DNA of 64,000 bases from an uncultured Lentisphaerota bacterium (lineage in GTDB: Bacteria; Verrucomicrobiota; Kiritimatiellia; CAIQIC01): NCBI GenBank assembly GCA_903896925.1, contig CAITZM010000074.1, positions 1 through 64,000 of the forward strand, in the 5' to 3' direction. The notes under the pieces were generated by a model. The model had not been told where the DNA came from and searched no databases. It worked only from the letters and a program-made list of their open reading frames with translations. The translations under genes were made by a program, and so were the position numbers. The first letter of the stretch is position 1, and the number at the start of each line of letters is the position of its first letter. This document shows positions 42,266-50,125 of this stretch, one piece after another.

Positions 42266-44194
42266 ATGAAACAGACGATGCGGATGTTGGCGTTGCTGGC
42301 GGTGGCTGCCGTGGGCGCGGCGCGGGCCGAGGACGCGGTCAAGCTGAACCTGCCGATCGCCCAAGGGCCGTTCAAGGCGGACATGGAGTCGCTCAAGGCC
42401 TACCAGTGCCCCGAGTGGTTCCGTGATGCCAAGTTCGGCATGTGGGCGCACTGGGGCCCGCAGGCAGTGCCGGAGATGGGCGACTGGTACGCGCAGCGGA
42501 TGTATAAGCAGGGCGAGCAGAAGTACCAGGACCACCTTGAGCGCTGGGGACATCCCTCCGAACACGGTTACAAGGACATTATCCCGTTGTGGAAGGCCGA
42601 GAAGTGGGATCCTGAACGCCTGATGGAACTCTACAAGAAGGCCGGCGCGAAGTATTTCGTCAGCATGGGCACGCACCACGACAACTTCTATCTCTGGAAC
42701 TCCAAGCTCCATAAATGGAACTCCGTCAACATGGGTCCGAAGCGCGATGTCGTCGGCGACTGGCAGAAGGCTGCGCAGAAGAACGGGCTGAAGTTCGGCG
42801 TCAGCGAGCATCTCGGCGCGAGCTTCACGTGGTTCCAGTGGAGCCACAAGGCCGACAAGGACGGCCCGAAGGCGGGCGTGCCCTATGACGGCGCAAACGA
42901 AAAGTGGCAGGACCTCTATCACTTCCCGGCCGCACCGGACGATACCAAGTGGTACAGCACGAACCCGAAGTGGCACCAGCAATGGTTCGACCGCATCCGC
43001 GAGTTGGTGGATGGCTACAAGCCCGATCTGCTTTACACCGATGGCGGTGTGGCTTTCGGACCCGAGCACACGGTCGGTTTGAGCATGATCGCGCACCTCT
43101 ATAACAGCAACCCGCAGATGGTCTATAACTGCAAACAGGTGTCCGAGGGCCGCTGGGTGCAGGACCTCGAGCGCGGCGTCATGTCCGGCGTCAATCCCTA
43201 TCCCTGGCAGACCGACACCTCGATCGGCGACTGGTACTACAACAAGAACTGGAAGTTCCGGCCGGTTAGCTGGACCATCCACATGCTCGTGGACATCGTC
43301 AGCAAGAACGGCAATCTGCTGCTGAACATCGTCCAGCGCCCCGATGGCTCGCTTGATCCGGAAGTCGAACAACAGCTCGCCGACCTCGCCATATGGATCA
43401 ATATCCACGGCGAGGCCATCTACGGTACGCGCCCGTGGCTCGTGTATGGCGAGGGTGCGGTCAAGACCAAGGGCGGCAACTTCAAGGAAGATTTCAAGTA
43501 CACGGCCAAGGACATCCGCTTCACGACCAAAGGCGGCACGCTCTACGCCACGGCGCTCGGATGGCCCGCCGATGGCAAGCTCGTGGTCAGGTCGCTTGCC
43601 GAACCGGCGGGCAAGATCACCTCCGTCGCCTTGCTTGGTTCCAGCGCCAAGCTCGACTGGCAGCAGACCGCCACCGGTCTCGTCGTCCAGATGCCTGCCG
43701 AAAAGGTGAGCGAGTTCACCGCCACCCTCAAGATCACCGGCGCCGACCTCAAGCCCGTGCCCGTGCCGTTCGAGCCCGTGGTCGTGCAGGCCGACTCCAA
43801 GGGCAACTACAAGCTCGACGCCAACGACGCCGAATTGCACGGCGACCAGATCAAGACCGAGACCAAGGGTGTCCACGCCAACATCGGCTTCTGGGACAAG
43901 CCCACCGAGTGGGCCTCGTGGAAGGTGCAGTTCGACAAGCCCGGCAAATTCAAAATCAACCTCTCCGCCGCCACCACTCACGAAGGTGCCGTGGCAGCGG
44001 TCGAGATCGCCGGCGAAAAACTCATCGCCAAACCGGCGAAGACCGGCAACTGGGAAGACGTCAAGAGCTGCTCCGCCGGCATGGTGGAGATCAAGCAGGC
44101 TGGCGTCGTCACGCTCGCCGTCCGCGCCGCCGACGGCGCAAAGTGGAAGGCGATCAACCTGCGCCAGGTCAACCTCACGGCCGTCGCGCCCTGA
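42266..44194 (+). CDS. Secreted GH29 alpha-L-fucosidase (GH29-C)
   Basis: The 642-aa protein has signal peptide MKQTMRMLALLAVAAVGAARA and the GH29 barrel: CPEWFRDAKFGMWAHWGPQ, THHDNFYLWNS, GVSEHLGA, PDLLYTDGG with Asp259 as expected nucleophile, and VSKNGNLLLNIV. The C-terminal beta module starts near DANDAELHGDQIK (about 520-642), as in GH29-A and -D. Two ATGs occur; 42266 is preferred over 42263 because AAAGGAG ends 7 nt before it. It stands alone between its operator promoter and a strong terminator at 44216-44251. Confidence 0.9.
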   Translation: MKQTMRMLALLAVAAVGAARAEDAVKLNLPIAQGPFKADMESLKAYQCPEWFRDAKFGMWAHWGPQAVPEMGDWYAQRMYKQGEQKYQDHLERWGHPSEHGYKDIIPLWKAEKWDPERLMELYKKAGAKYFVSMGTHHDNFYLWNSKLHKWNSVNMGPKRDVVGDWQKAAQKNGLKFGVSEHLGASFTWFQWSHKADKDGPKAGVPYDGANEKWQDLYHFPAAPDDTKWYSTNPKWHQQWFDRIRELVDGYKPDLLYTDGGVAFGPEHTVGLSMIAHLYNSNPQMVYNCKQVSEGRWVQDLERGVMSGVNPYPWQTDTSIGDWYYNKNWKFRPVSWTIHMLVDIVSKNGNLLLNIVQRPDGSLDPEVEQQLADLAIWINIHGEAIYGTRPWLVYGEGAVKTKGGNFKEDFKYTAKDIRFTTKGGTLYATALGWPADGKLVVRSLAEPAGKITSVALLGSSAKLDWQQTATGLVVQMPAEKVSEFTATLKITGADLKPVPVPFEPVVVQADSKGNYKLDANDAELHGDQIKTETKGVHANIGFWDKPTEWASWKVQFDKPGKFKINLSAATTHEGAVAAVEIAGEKLIAKPAKTGNWEDVKSCSAGMVEIKQAGVVTLAVRAADGAKWKAINLRQVNLTAVAP

Positions 44195-44215
44195 CACACG
44201 GAATGAGCGATCGCG

Positions 44216-44251
44216 AACTGCGCCGGGCCCCGAGCCCGGCGCAGTTTTTTT
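44216..44251 (+). terminator. Rho-independent terminator of GH29-C
   Basis: A 13-bp stem, AACTGCGCCGGGC / GCCCGGCGCAGTT, with a 5-nt loop is followed directly by a run of seven T. It lies 21 nt after the GH29-C stop. Confidence 0.9.
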
Positions 44252-44475
44252 GTCCGCGTCCGCCGCACCGCACTCAACCTCCCATTCGTTGCAAACCAAA
44301 AGGGAGCGCCGGCATGCCTGCCGCCGCAGAACAAGCCTCACGCCTGAACCGTGCTCGCAAGGCCGCATCCTCTGAACGAGCCGGAAACCTTGTAGCGATG
44401 GCGTGCCGCACCCGTAGCACGGCAGATTTTCATTTCGTTCGGCGGGCAGGTTCCGAGCAGGGCGCAGGGCGGGCG

Positions 44476-44640
44476 GGCCGCGTTCTAACGAACGCGGCTA
44501 CAGAGGCCCGTGTATCGGCCAGTTCCAGCCTGCGCTGTTTTGCGCGATCCTGTGTAGCCGCACTCGTGAGAGTGCGGCCCGCCGCAACCCCGGCAACACC
44601 CTCCACCGCGTCCAACATGCGCCCCCTCATGGTTGCCGGG
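44476..44640 (+). repeat. Hairpin repeat block, copy 1
   Basis: A GGGCCGCGTT..AACGCGGCTAC hairpin (44476-44502) and a GTAGCCGCACT..AGTGCGGCCC hairpin (44554-44580) are followed by CACCCTCCACCGCGTCCAA (44599-44617). The same hairpins, order and tail recur at 49787-49910, so this is a dispersed composite unit of about 130-165 bp. No credible gene is seen in 44252-44746. Confidence 0.65.
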
Positions 44641-44746
44641 AAGCTCCCAAACAGCCACAGGCGCTGCGGCCAATGTTCAGGCTGACGGGCAGCCTGGGGC
44701 TGCCAATCCTTGGCAAGATGTCGTACACTGGCCGCAGGAGAAAGCC

Positions 44747-46123
44747 ATGAACAGAGAAAACGCCGTTGCTTCGCAAACCCGCCGCGACTTCCTGAAAACG
44801 TCCGCGCTGGCCGCCGGCGCTTTCACCCTGACGGGCTGCGCCACCCGGCCGCGGCGTATCGCGGCGAACGGGAAGCTCAACGTCGCGGTCATCGGCTGCG
44901 GCGGGCAGGGCACTCACGACATGAAACAGATCGTGGACTGCGGCGAACATATCGTCGCGCTGTGCGATGTGGATGAGGAGCGGCTGGCGAAGGTGGTGAA
45001 GGACACCGGCGCGGCGGTGGCCAAGGCGAAAATCTTCACGGACTATCGCCGGCTCTTCGACGAGGCGGAGGCGTTCGATGCGGTGCTGATCGCGACACCG
45101 GACCACTGGCACGCGCCGCTGTGCAAGCGGGCTATGCAGGCGGGCAAACACGTCTACTGCGAGAAACCGCTGACGCACACGCTCGGCGAGGCGCGGATGC
45201 TGCGCGAGCTGGCGCGCAGCTCGCGGGTGGTGACGCAGATGGGCAACCAGGGCAGCGCGAGCGCCTCGTTCCGCCGGGCGTGGGAGCTGATCCAGGCCGG
45301 CGCCATCGGCGAGGTGCGCGATGTCCACGCTTGGCTTTCCGACCACGGCCCGGCGCGCGACCGGCCGGAGGGCGCGGATCCGGTCCCCGCCGGACTCCAC
45401 TGGGATGCTTGGTGCGGACCCGCGCCGCTGCGTCCTTATAAGAAAGGCGAGTATCACCCTTTCACATGGCGGAACTGGTACGACTTCGGCAATGGGATTC
45501 TCGCGGATTTCGGCTGCCACATCTTCAACCTGCCCCTGCGCTCGCTGGCGCTGGACTACCCGACGCGGATCGAGCTGGTCTCGGCGACGGGCCTCGGCCA
45601 CGAATCGTGCGTGGACCGCTGCCGGCTGCGCCTGCATTTCGGCGCGCGCGGCAAGCTGCCGCCGGTGATCGTCCACTGGTACAACGGCGGCGAGGCGCCC
45701 GACGACACGCTGCTGCAGGACATCACCGCGCTCCAGCAGGCGAAGCCGAAGCACGGCTGCCTGATCTGCGGCAGCCGCGGCACGATCTTCACCAACCCGT
45801 GGAACGACGGCGCCCTCATCAAGCTGCAAGGCGAAGCGAAATTCCACGGCGTGCTCGGCCACGAGGCAACGAAGAAAATCCCCCAGACGCTGCCGCGCTC
45901 TCAGGGGCACGTGAAGGATTGGGTGCTGGCGTGCAAAGGCGGACCGGCGGTCGTATCCGGTTTCGACTTCGGCGGGCACCTGACAGAGATCACCCTGAGC
46001 GCGGTGCTGGCGTTGCGCGTGGGGCGCAGCCTCGACTGGGACGGCGACCTGATGCGCGCCGCCAACGCGCCGGAGGCCGCGCCGTTCGTACACTCTCCGT
46101 GGCGGCCCACCTGGCTGGGGTAA
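44747..46123 (+). CDS. Tat-exported Gfo/Idh/MocA oxidoreductase
   Basis: The 458-aa protein has a twin-arginine signal TRRDFLKTSALAAGAFTLTGC, which may end as a lipoprotein (LTGC). The Rossmann domain begins LNVAVIGCGGQG near residue 44 (NAD(P)-binding), with ATPDHWHAP and YCEKPLTHT, where the Lys of EKP is the family's catalytic lysine. A C-terminal alpha/beta domain follows. Exported members are common in PVC and Bacteroidota and are linked to oxidation of sugars; the exact reaction is unknown. AGGAG sits 6 nt before ATG 44747. It is the first of a group with a TIM-barrel protein and a second oxidoreductase. Confidence 0.85.
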   Translation: MNRENAVASQTRRDFLKTSALAAGAFTLTGCATRPRRIAANGKLNVAVIGCGGQGTHDMKQIVDCGEHIVALCDVDEERLAKVVKDTGAAVAKAKIFTDYRRLFDEAEAFDAVLIATPDHWHAPLCKRAMQAGKHVYCEKPLTHTLGEARMLRELARSSRVVTQMGNQGSASASFRRAWELIQAGAIGEVRDVHAWLSDHGPARDRPEGADPVPAGLHWDAWCGPAPLRPYKKGEYHPFTWRNWYDFGNGILADFGCHIFNLPLRSLALDYPTRIELVSATGLGHESCVDRCRLRLHFGARGKLPPVIVHWYNGGEAPDDTLLQDITALQQAKPKHGCLICGSRGTIFTNPWNDGALIKLQGEAKFHGVLGHEATKKIPQTLPRSQGHVKDWVLACKGGPAVVSGFDFGGHLTEITLSAVLALRVGRSLDWDGDLMRAANAPEAAPFVHSPWRPTWLG

Positions 46124-46198
46124 AAGCGGAGCTCCCGGCGCATCCGCAGCAGCATCTCTTTCGTCCCTACGGGACTTGGCCGGGTGCATGGCCTATTT

Positions 46199-46320
46199 CC
46201 CGGCGCTGAAGCGCCGGGCTACTCTCGCAGCGTCCCTCGCGGGACGCCAGAGCGTCTTCGTGAAATTCGCCTCACTTCGATGTTCGCTGTTGGATGTTCA
46301 TTGTTCGATGTTCTATCCCA
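46199..46320 (+). repeat. Hairpin and TGTTC-rich intergenic repeats
   Basis: A CCCGGCGCTGAAGCGCCGGG hairpin with trailing CTAC (46199-46222) is followed by a stretch built of TTCGATGTTC / TTGGATGTTC units (about 46277-46314). The gap 46124-46399 has no gene; TAGGAT at 46384-46389 is a possible -10 for the next gene. Confidence 0.5.
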
Positions 46321-46399
46321 ACTTCCTCTCTGCGCCATTGCCGCGCGCTGCTCAAATTCTCTTGTGGCTGGGCGGGCGTCGGGTAGGATGCCGTCCATT

Positions 46400-47335
46400 A
46401 TGAAAACGCACACGCAGAGTTTCAGCCGGCGACGTTTCCTGCAGGGCTGCGGTTTTACGGCGGCGGCTCTGGCGCTCGGGCCGCGGCTGACGCGGGCGGC
46501 CGACGGTTTTCAACTCCGCTACCTGCTCGCCTCGAGCCTCTACGGCACGCTGCCGCTGGGGGAAATCCTGCCTGAGGTCGCGCGCAGCGGCGCGGACGCC
46601 ATCGACATCTGGCCGCTCAAGCATGGCAACCAGCGCGAGCAGATCGCCGCGATGGGCAACGAGAAATGCGCGGCGCTGCTCAAGCAGCACAACGTCCAGC
46701 TCGGCTGCCTGACGCGCTTCGATCTCGGCCCGCTCAAACTGGGGCCGGAACTGGCCTTCGGCAAACAATTCGGGGCCAAGCTCATCGTCACCGGCAGCGG
46801 CGGCAACGGCAAGCTCGCCGGCGACGAACTCAAGCGCTCGATCAAGGCGTTCGTCGAGCAGATGCAGCCGCATGTCGAGGCGGCGACCCAGGCCGGCATC
46901 GTCCTCGGCATCGAGAACCACGGCTCGACCATGCTCTCCACACCCGATTCGATCCGCTGGTTCGCGGAATTTTCTCCGTCGAACAATCTCGGCGTCGCGC
47001 TCGCGCCCTATCATCTGCCGCAGGAGCCCAAGCTGCTGGCGAGCCTCATCGCCGACCTCGGCCCCAAGCTCGCGCTGTTCTACGGCTGGGAATTCGGCAA
47101 GGGCTGCATGAAGAAATTGCCTAAGGACGAGGAAATGCAGCAACTGCCCGGCCGCGGTTCGCTGGATTTCGCGCCGCTGCTGGCCGCGCTCCGCAAGATC
47201 AACTACACCGGCTGGACCTCCGTCTTCATGCACCCCACCCCGCGCGGCATCCCGATCCTGCCGACCGCCGGCGAGGTCACGGCGGCACTTAACCAGTCAC
47301 GGAAATATCTGACGGAGTGCCTGGCAAAATCATGA
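46400..47335 (+). CDS. Tat-exported xylose-isomerase-like TIM-barrel protein
   Basis: The 311-aa protein has a Tat signal (SRRRFLQGCGFTAAALALGP, then TRAA) and an AP-endonuclease-2/xylose-isomerase-like TIM barrel: LPEVARSGADAIDIWP, LLKQHNVQLGCLTRF, IVLGIENHG with Glu as likely metal ligand, APYH, and VFMHPTPRG. The family includes sugar isomerases, epimerases and keto-sugar lyases. Export and position between two Gfo/Idh/MocA proteins favour a role with oxidised sugars outside the cytoplasm. ATG 46400 is chosen; an in-frame ATG at 46388 is possible. It ends by ATGA overlap with the next gene. Confidence 0.75.
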   Translation: MKTHTQSFSRRRFLQGCGFTAAALALGPRLTRAADGFQLRYLLASSLYGTLPLGEILPEVARSGADAIDIWPLKHGNQREQIAAMGNEKCAALLKQHNVQLGCLTRFDLGPLKLGPELAFGKQFGAKLIVTGSGGNGKLAGDELKRSIKAFVEQMQPHVEAATQAGIVLGIENHGSTMLSTPDSIRWFAEFSPSNNLGVALAPYHLPQEPKLLASLIADLGPKLALFYGWEFGKGCMKKLPKDEEMQQLPGRGSLDFAPLLAALRKINYTGWTSVFMHPTPRGIPILPTAGEVTAALNQSRKYLTECLAKS

Positions 47336-48654
47336 AGACCCCAGCCGCGATGTCCCGGCGTGTGTGGCTCCGGCGCGCGGCGCAGTCGGCCGCATGGCTG
47401 GCGCTGCCGACGATCCTCCCCGCCGCGGTGTTCGGCCAGGGCGATCGTCCTGCACCCAGCAAGCGGATCAGTCTGGCCATCATCGGCCTCGGCAGCATGG
47501 GTCTGCGGCACGTCAAGGGCTTCATCCAGGAGGGCGACTGCCAGCTCGTCGCGGTGTGCGATGTGGATGCGGAGCGCCGCAAGGTCGCGGTGGATTTCAT
47601 CAACCAGACCTACGGCGACACCGGCTGCGCGCAGTACAACGATTTCCGCGAGCTGCTCGCGCGGCGCGACCTGGACGCGGTCTGCATCGCGGTGCCCGAC
47701 CACTGGCATGCGATCATCGCGATTACGGCCATGCGCGCCGGCAAGGCGATCTACGGCGAGAAGCCGCTGGCGCTGACGGTGGCCGACGGACGGAAGATGA
47801 GCGACTGCGTCCGGCAGACCGGCTGCGTCTGGCAGACCGGGAGCTGGCAGCGGTCCACCTGGCAGTTCCGGTTCGGCGCCGAGCTGGTCCGCAACGGGCG
47901 CATCGGAAAACTGCTGCGCGTCGAGGTGGGCAATCCCACCAGCGAGGCCATCGCGCCGCAGCCTGAGATGCCGGTGCCCGCGGGCTTCGATTACGAGCTG
48001 TGGCTCGGCCCCGCGCCGTGGGCGCCCTACACCGAGAAGCGCTGCCACTGGAATTTCCGCTGGATCCTCGACTACTCCGGCGGGCAGATCACCGACAACG
48101 GGGCGCACGATATCGACATCGCACACTGGGGCATGGACTGCGACTACACCGGCCCGCGCGAGGTCGAGGGCGTCGGCGAATTTCCGCACGAAGGCCTGTG
48201 GAACGCGGCCGCGCATCACCACGTGACCTGCACCTACGCCAGCGGCGTGCAGCTGTTCATCGGCGACCGCACGCATTACGCCAGCGGCGTCCGCTGGATC
48301 GGCGAGAAGGGCTGGGTCCACGCCAGCCGCGACAAAGGCCTGATCACATTCCCGAAGCAGCTCATGAACGAGAAGCTCGGCCCCGAGGAAACGCACCTCG
48401 ACAAGAGCCTCGTCAACCGCCAGGGGCACCTCCGCAATTTTCTCGACTGCATCAAGACCCGCGCCCAGACCATCGCGCCGATCGAGGTCGCACACCGCAC
48501 GATCACCGTCGCGCACCTCGGCAACATCGCGATGCTCCTCGGCCGCAAAATCCGCTGGAACCCGGAGACGGAACAAATTGCCGGCGATCCTACCGCGACA
48601 CGGATGTTGTCGCGCCCGTATCGCGGAAACTGGACCACGGACCTTTCCGTCTGA
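47332..48654 (+). CDS. Tat-exported Gfo/Idh/MocA oxidoreductase (second)
   Basis: The 440-aa protein has a Tat-like signal (SRRVWLRRAAQSAAWLALP, then AAVFGQ) and a Rossmann domain ISLAIIGLGSMG near residue 46. VPDHWHAIIAI and YGEKPLALT (catalytic Lys in EKP) follow. Its C-terminal domain has GFDYELWLGPAPWAPYTEKR and ITDNGAHDIDIAHWGM, typical of exported members. Sequence divergence from the oxidoreductase at 44.7 kb argues for a different substrate or step. The start overlaps the TIM-barrel stop (ATGA); in-frame GTG 47317 and ATG 47350 are alternatives. Confidence 0.85.
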   Translation: MKTPAAMSRRVWLRRAAQSAAWLALPTILPAAVFGQGDRPAPSKRISLAIIGLGSMGLRHVKGFIQEGDCQLVAVCDVDAERRKVAVDFINQTYGDTGCAQYNDFRELLARRDLDAVCIAVPDHWHAIIAITAMRAGKAIYGEKPLALTVADGRKMSDCVRQTGCVWQTGSWQRSTWQFRFGAELVRNGRIGKLLRVEVGNPTSEAIAPQPEMPVPAGFDYELWLGPAPWAPYTEKRCHWNFRWILDYSGGQITDNGAHDIDIAHWGMDCDYTGPREVEGVGEFPHEGLWNAAAHHHVTCTYASGVQLFIGDRTHYASGVRWIGEKGWVHASRDKGLITFPKQLMNEKLGPEETHLDKSLVNRQGHLRNFLDCIKTRAQTIAPIEVAHRTITVAHLGNIAMLLGRKIRWNPETEQIAGDPTATRMLSRPYRGNWTTDLSV

Positions 48655-48737
48655 TGCAGGGGCCCGCTCGCCGCAGACGGGCTGCGCGAGCACAGCCCCT
48701 GTAAGGCCTGGCGTTGCGTCACAGACAGGGATTGACT

Positions 48738-49631
48738 ATGAAAAAAATGATCAAGATCGTCCTCGTGGCCGGTGCCAGCTTCATCGCAGCGGGAAACGCC
48801 GCGGCGCAGGTGCACACGAAGACGGTGCAGATGGGTTCCAACGTTGTCGTGACGGTAACGACCAGCGTGCAAACAAATAGCGGCGGAATTTCGGTGAGCG
48901 GGGCGTGCGGCACGCTTGATCCGCAAATCATTATCAGGGCGCTCGGCGGCGCAGACGGCGGCATGACCGTTTCCGGCGGCTCCCTCGATCCGCAGGCCGT
49001 CATGAAAATCATCAGCAGCATCACAGGTGGAAATTCAGCCGGCAATCCGCAGGCGGTCCTCCAGTCCCTCGCCGGTGCGGCACACGGCGCGGGTATTGGC
49101 ATCACCACGGATATGGCGCAGGTCTCCACCAATCCGGTGACGTGGCTCGGCCTTACGGTGGCCGAAGTATCCGCCGATGTACGCGCCCTGTTGCCGTTGC
49201 CGGAGGGCGCGGGCCTGCTCGCGACCACGGTCACCCGCGACGGCCCCGCCATGCAAGCCGGCGTGTGGGCCAACGATATTCTCGTCAAGCTGGATGACCA
49301 GCTCCTCATCAATGCGGCGCAACTGCACACGCTGATCCTCGGAAAAAAAGCAGGCGACAAGGTCACGCTGTCGCTGCTGCGCAAAGGCAAGGAACTGCAG
49401 GTCACCGCCCAATTGACGAAGCGGGTGCCGCCGCCCGAAAACAAAATCCGCTCGCAGATCATCAATCTCGGCACCAGCCGGCTGGACTTGAGCCCTTCCT
49501 TCGGTACGCTCGACCATCCTGGCGACACCAACGCCGTCGGCCGCATCAACATCCGCGCCATCCTCGAAGCCGTGTCGAACGCGATGCAGCAGGCGCAGCA
49601 GGAATTGAACGGGCCCGGGCAGCAGAAATAG
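48738..49631 (+). CDS. Secreted PDZ-domain protein with N-terminal repeats
   Basis: The 297-aa protein has a signal peptide (MKKMIKIVLVAGASFIAAGNAAAQ). Three repeats of about 23 residues follow, each with a (L/N)(D)PQ core: GTLDPQIIIRALGG, GSLDPQAVMKIISS, GNPQAVLQSLAG (about 57-120). A PDZ domain spans about 135-225: WLGLTVAEVSADV, then LLATTVTRDGPAMQAGVWANDI and VKLDDQLLINAAQL. No protease domain is present, so it is not a DegP-type enzyme. PDZ domains bind exposed C-termini, so a scaffold or envelope role is plausible. AGGG lies 7 nt before ATG 48738. It may be co-transcribed with the oxidoreductase (83-nt gap) or be independent. Confidence 0.75.
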   Translation: MKKMIKIVLVAGASFIAAGNAAAQVHTKTVQMGSNVVVTVTTSVQTNSGGISVSGACGTLDPQIIIRALGGADGGMTVSGGSLDPQAVMKIISSITGGNSAGNPQAVLQSLAGAAHGAGIGITTDMAQVSTNPVTWLGLTVAEVSADVRALLPLPEGAGLLATTVTRDGPAMQAGVWANDILVKLDDQLLINAAQLHTLILGKKAGDKVTLSLLRKGKELQVTAQLTKRVPPPENKIRSQIINLGTSRLDLSPSFGTLDHPGDTNAVGRINIRAILEAVSNAMQQAQQELNGPGQQK

Positions 49632-49661
49632 CGCGCGCCACGGCCACGCCAGCTGTGTCGC

Positions 49662-50008
49662 TTCCCTTGCTTGGAAAAGCGGGAACTGACTTCTCCCACG
49701 CATCCTGAAAACGGCCGCTGACGGCAGGTTGGGTCAGCTGTGCGTGCTCGCGCTCGGTTGTTTCCCAGGTTGGGTGCAAGGCGGGCGGGCCGCGTTCTGA
49801 CGACCGCAGCTACGCACCAGAGGGCGCAAAATCACGCCCGCCATGTAGCCGCACTCGTGAGAGTGCGGCCCGTCGCAACCCAGCAAGGCCATCCACTGCG
49901 TCCAACATGCGTGACAAACGCGCTACCAAGAACCATTCACAGTCTGGTGCCGCTCCGCCCGGAAAGACCCGGCAAGGTTCCCTCGACGGCGGCAGGAGTG
50001 CCGCCGTT
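49662..50008 (+). repeat. Palindrome and hairpin repeat block, copy 2
   Basis: TTCCCTTGCTTGGAAAA (49662-49678) belongs to the TTCCAA/TTGGAA family. A GGGCCGCGTT..CGCAGCTAC hairpin (49790-49813), a GTAGCCGCACT..AGTGCGGCCC hairpin (49845-49871) and CATCCACTGCGTCCAAC repeat the composite at 44.5 kb. A GGCGGCAGG..GCCGCCG hairpin lies at 49988-50006. No credible gene is seen in 49632-50100. Confidence 0.6.
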
Positions 50009-50068
50009 CCCCGGTGGCGCCTATGCAGACCCTTCCCGGCCCGGAATCTGTCTGGTTTTTTCAGATCC

Positions 50069-50097
50069 TTGGCAAAAGCCGGAGGGCGCGCTAGGCT
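50069..50097 (+). promoter_or_regulatory. Candidate promoter of the beta-helix gene at 50.1 kb
   Basis: TTGGCA (50069-50074), a 17-bp spacer and TAGGCT (50092-50097) fit a high-G+C sigma-70 promoter. Transcription would begin near 50104, which favours the downstream start ATG 50126 with its own GAGG site over ATG 50105. Confidence 0.45.
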
Positions 50098-50125
50098 AAA
50101 AACAATGAACAACATGAGGCAAGCA

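Noticed and set aside
44393-44685. Open frame continuing past GH29-C through the repeat block
   Set aside because: It is an out-of-frame extension through a strong terminator and hairpin repeats, with no ribosome site or family similarity.
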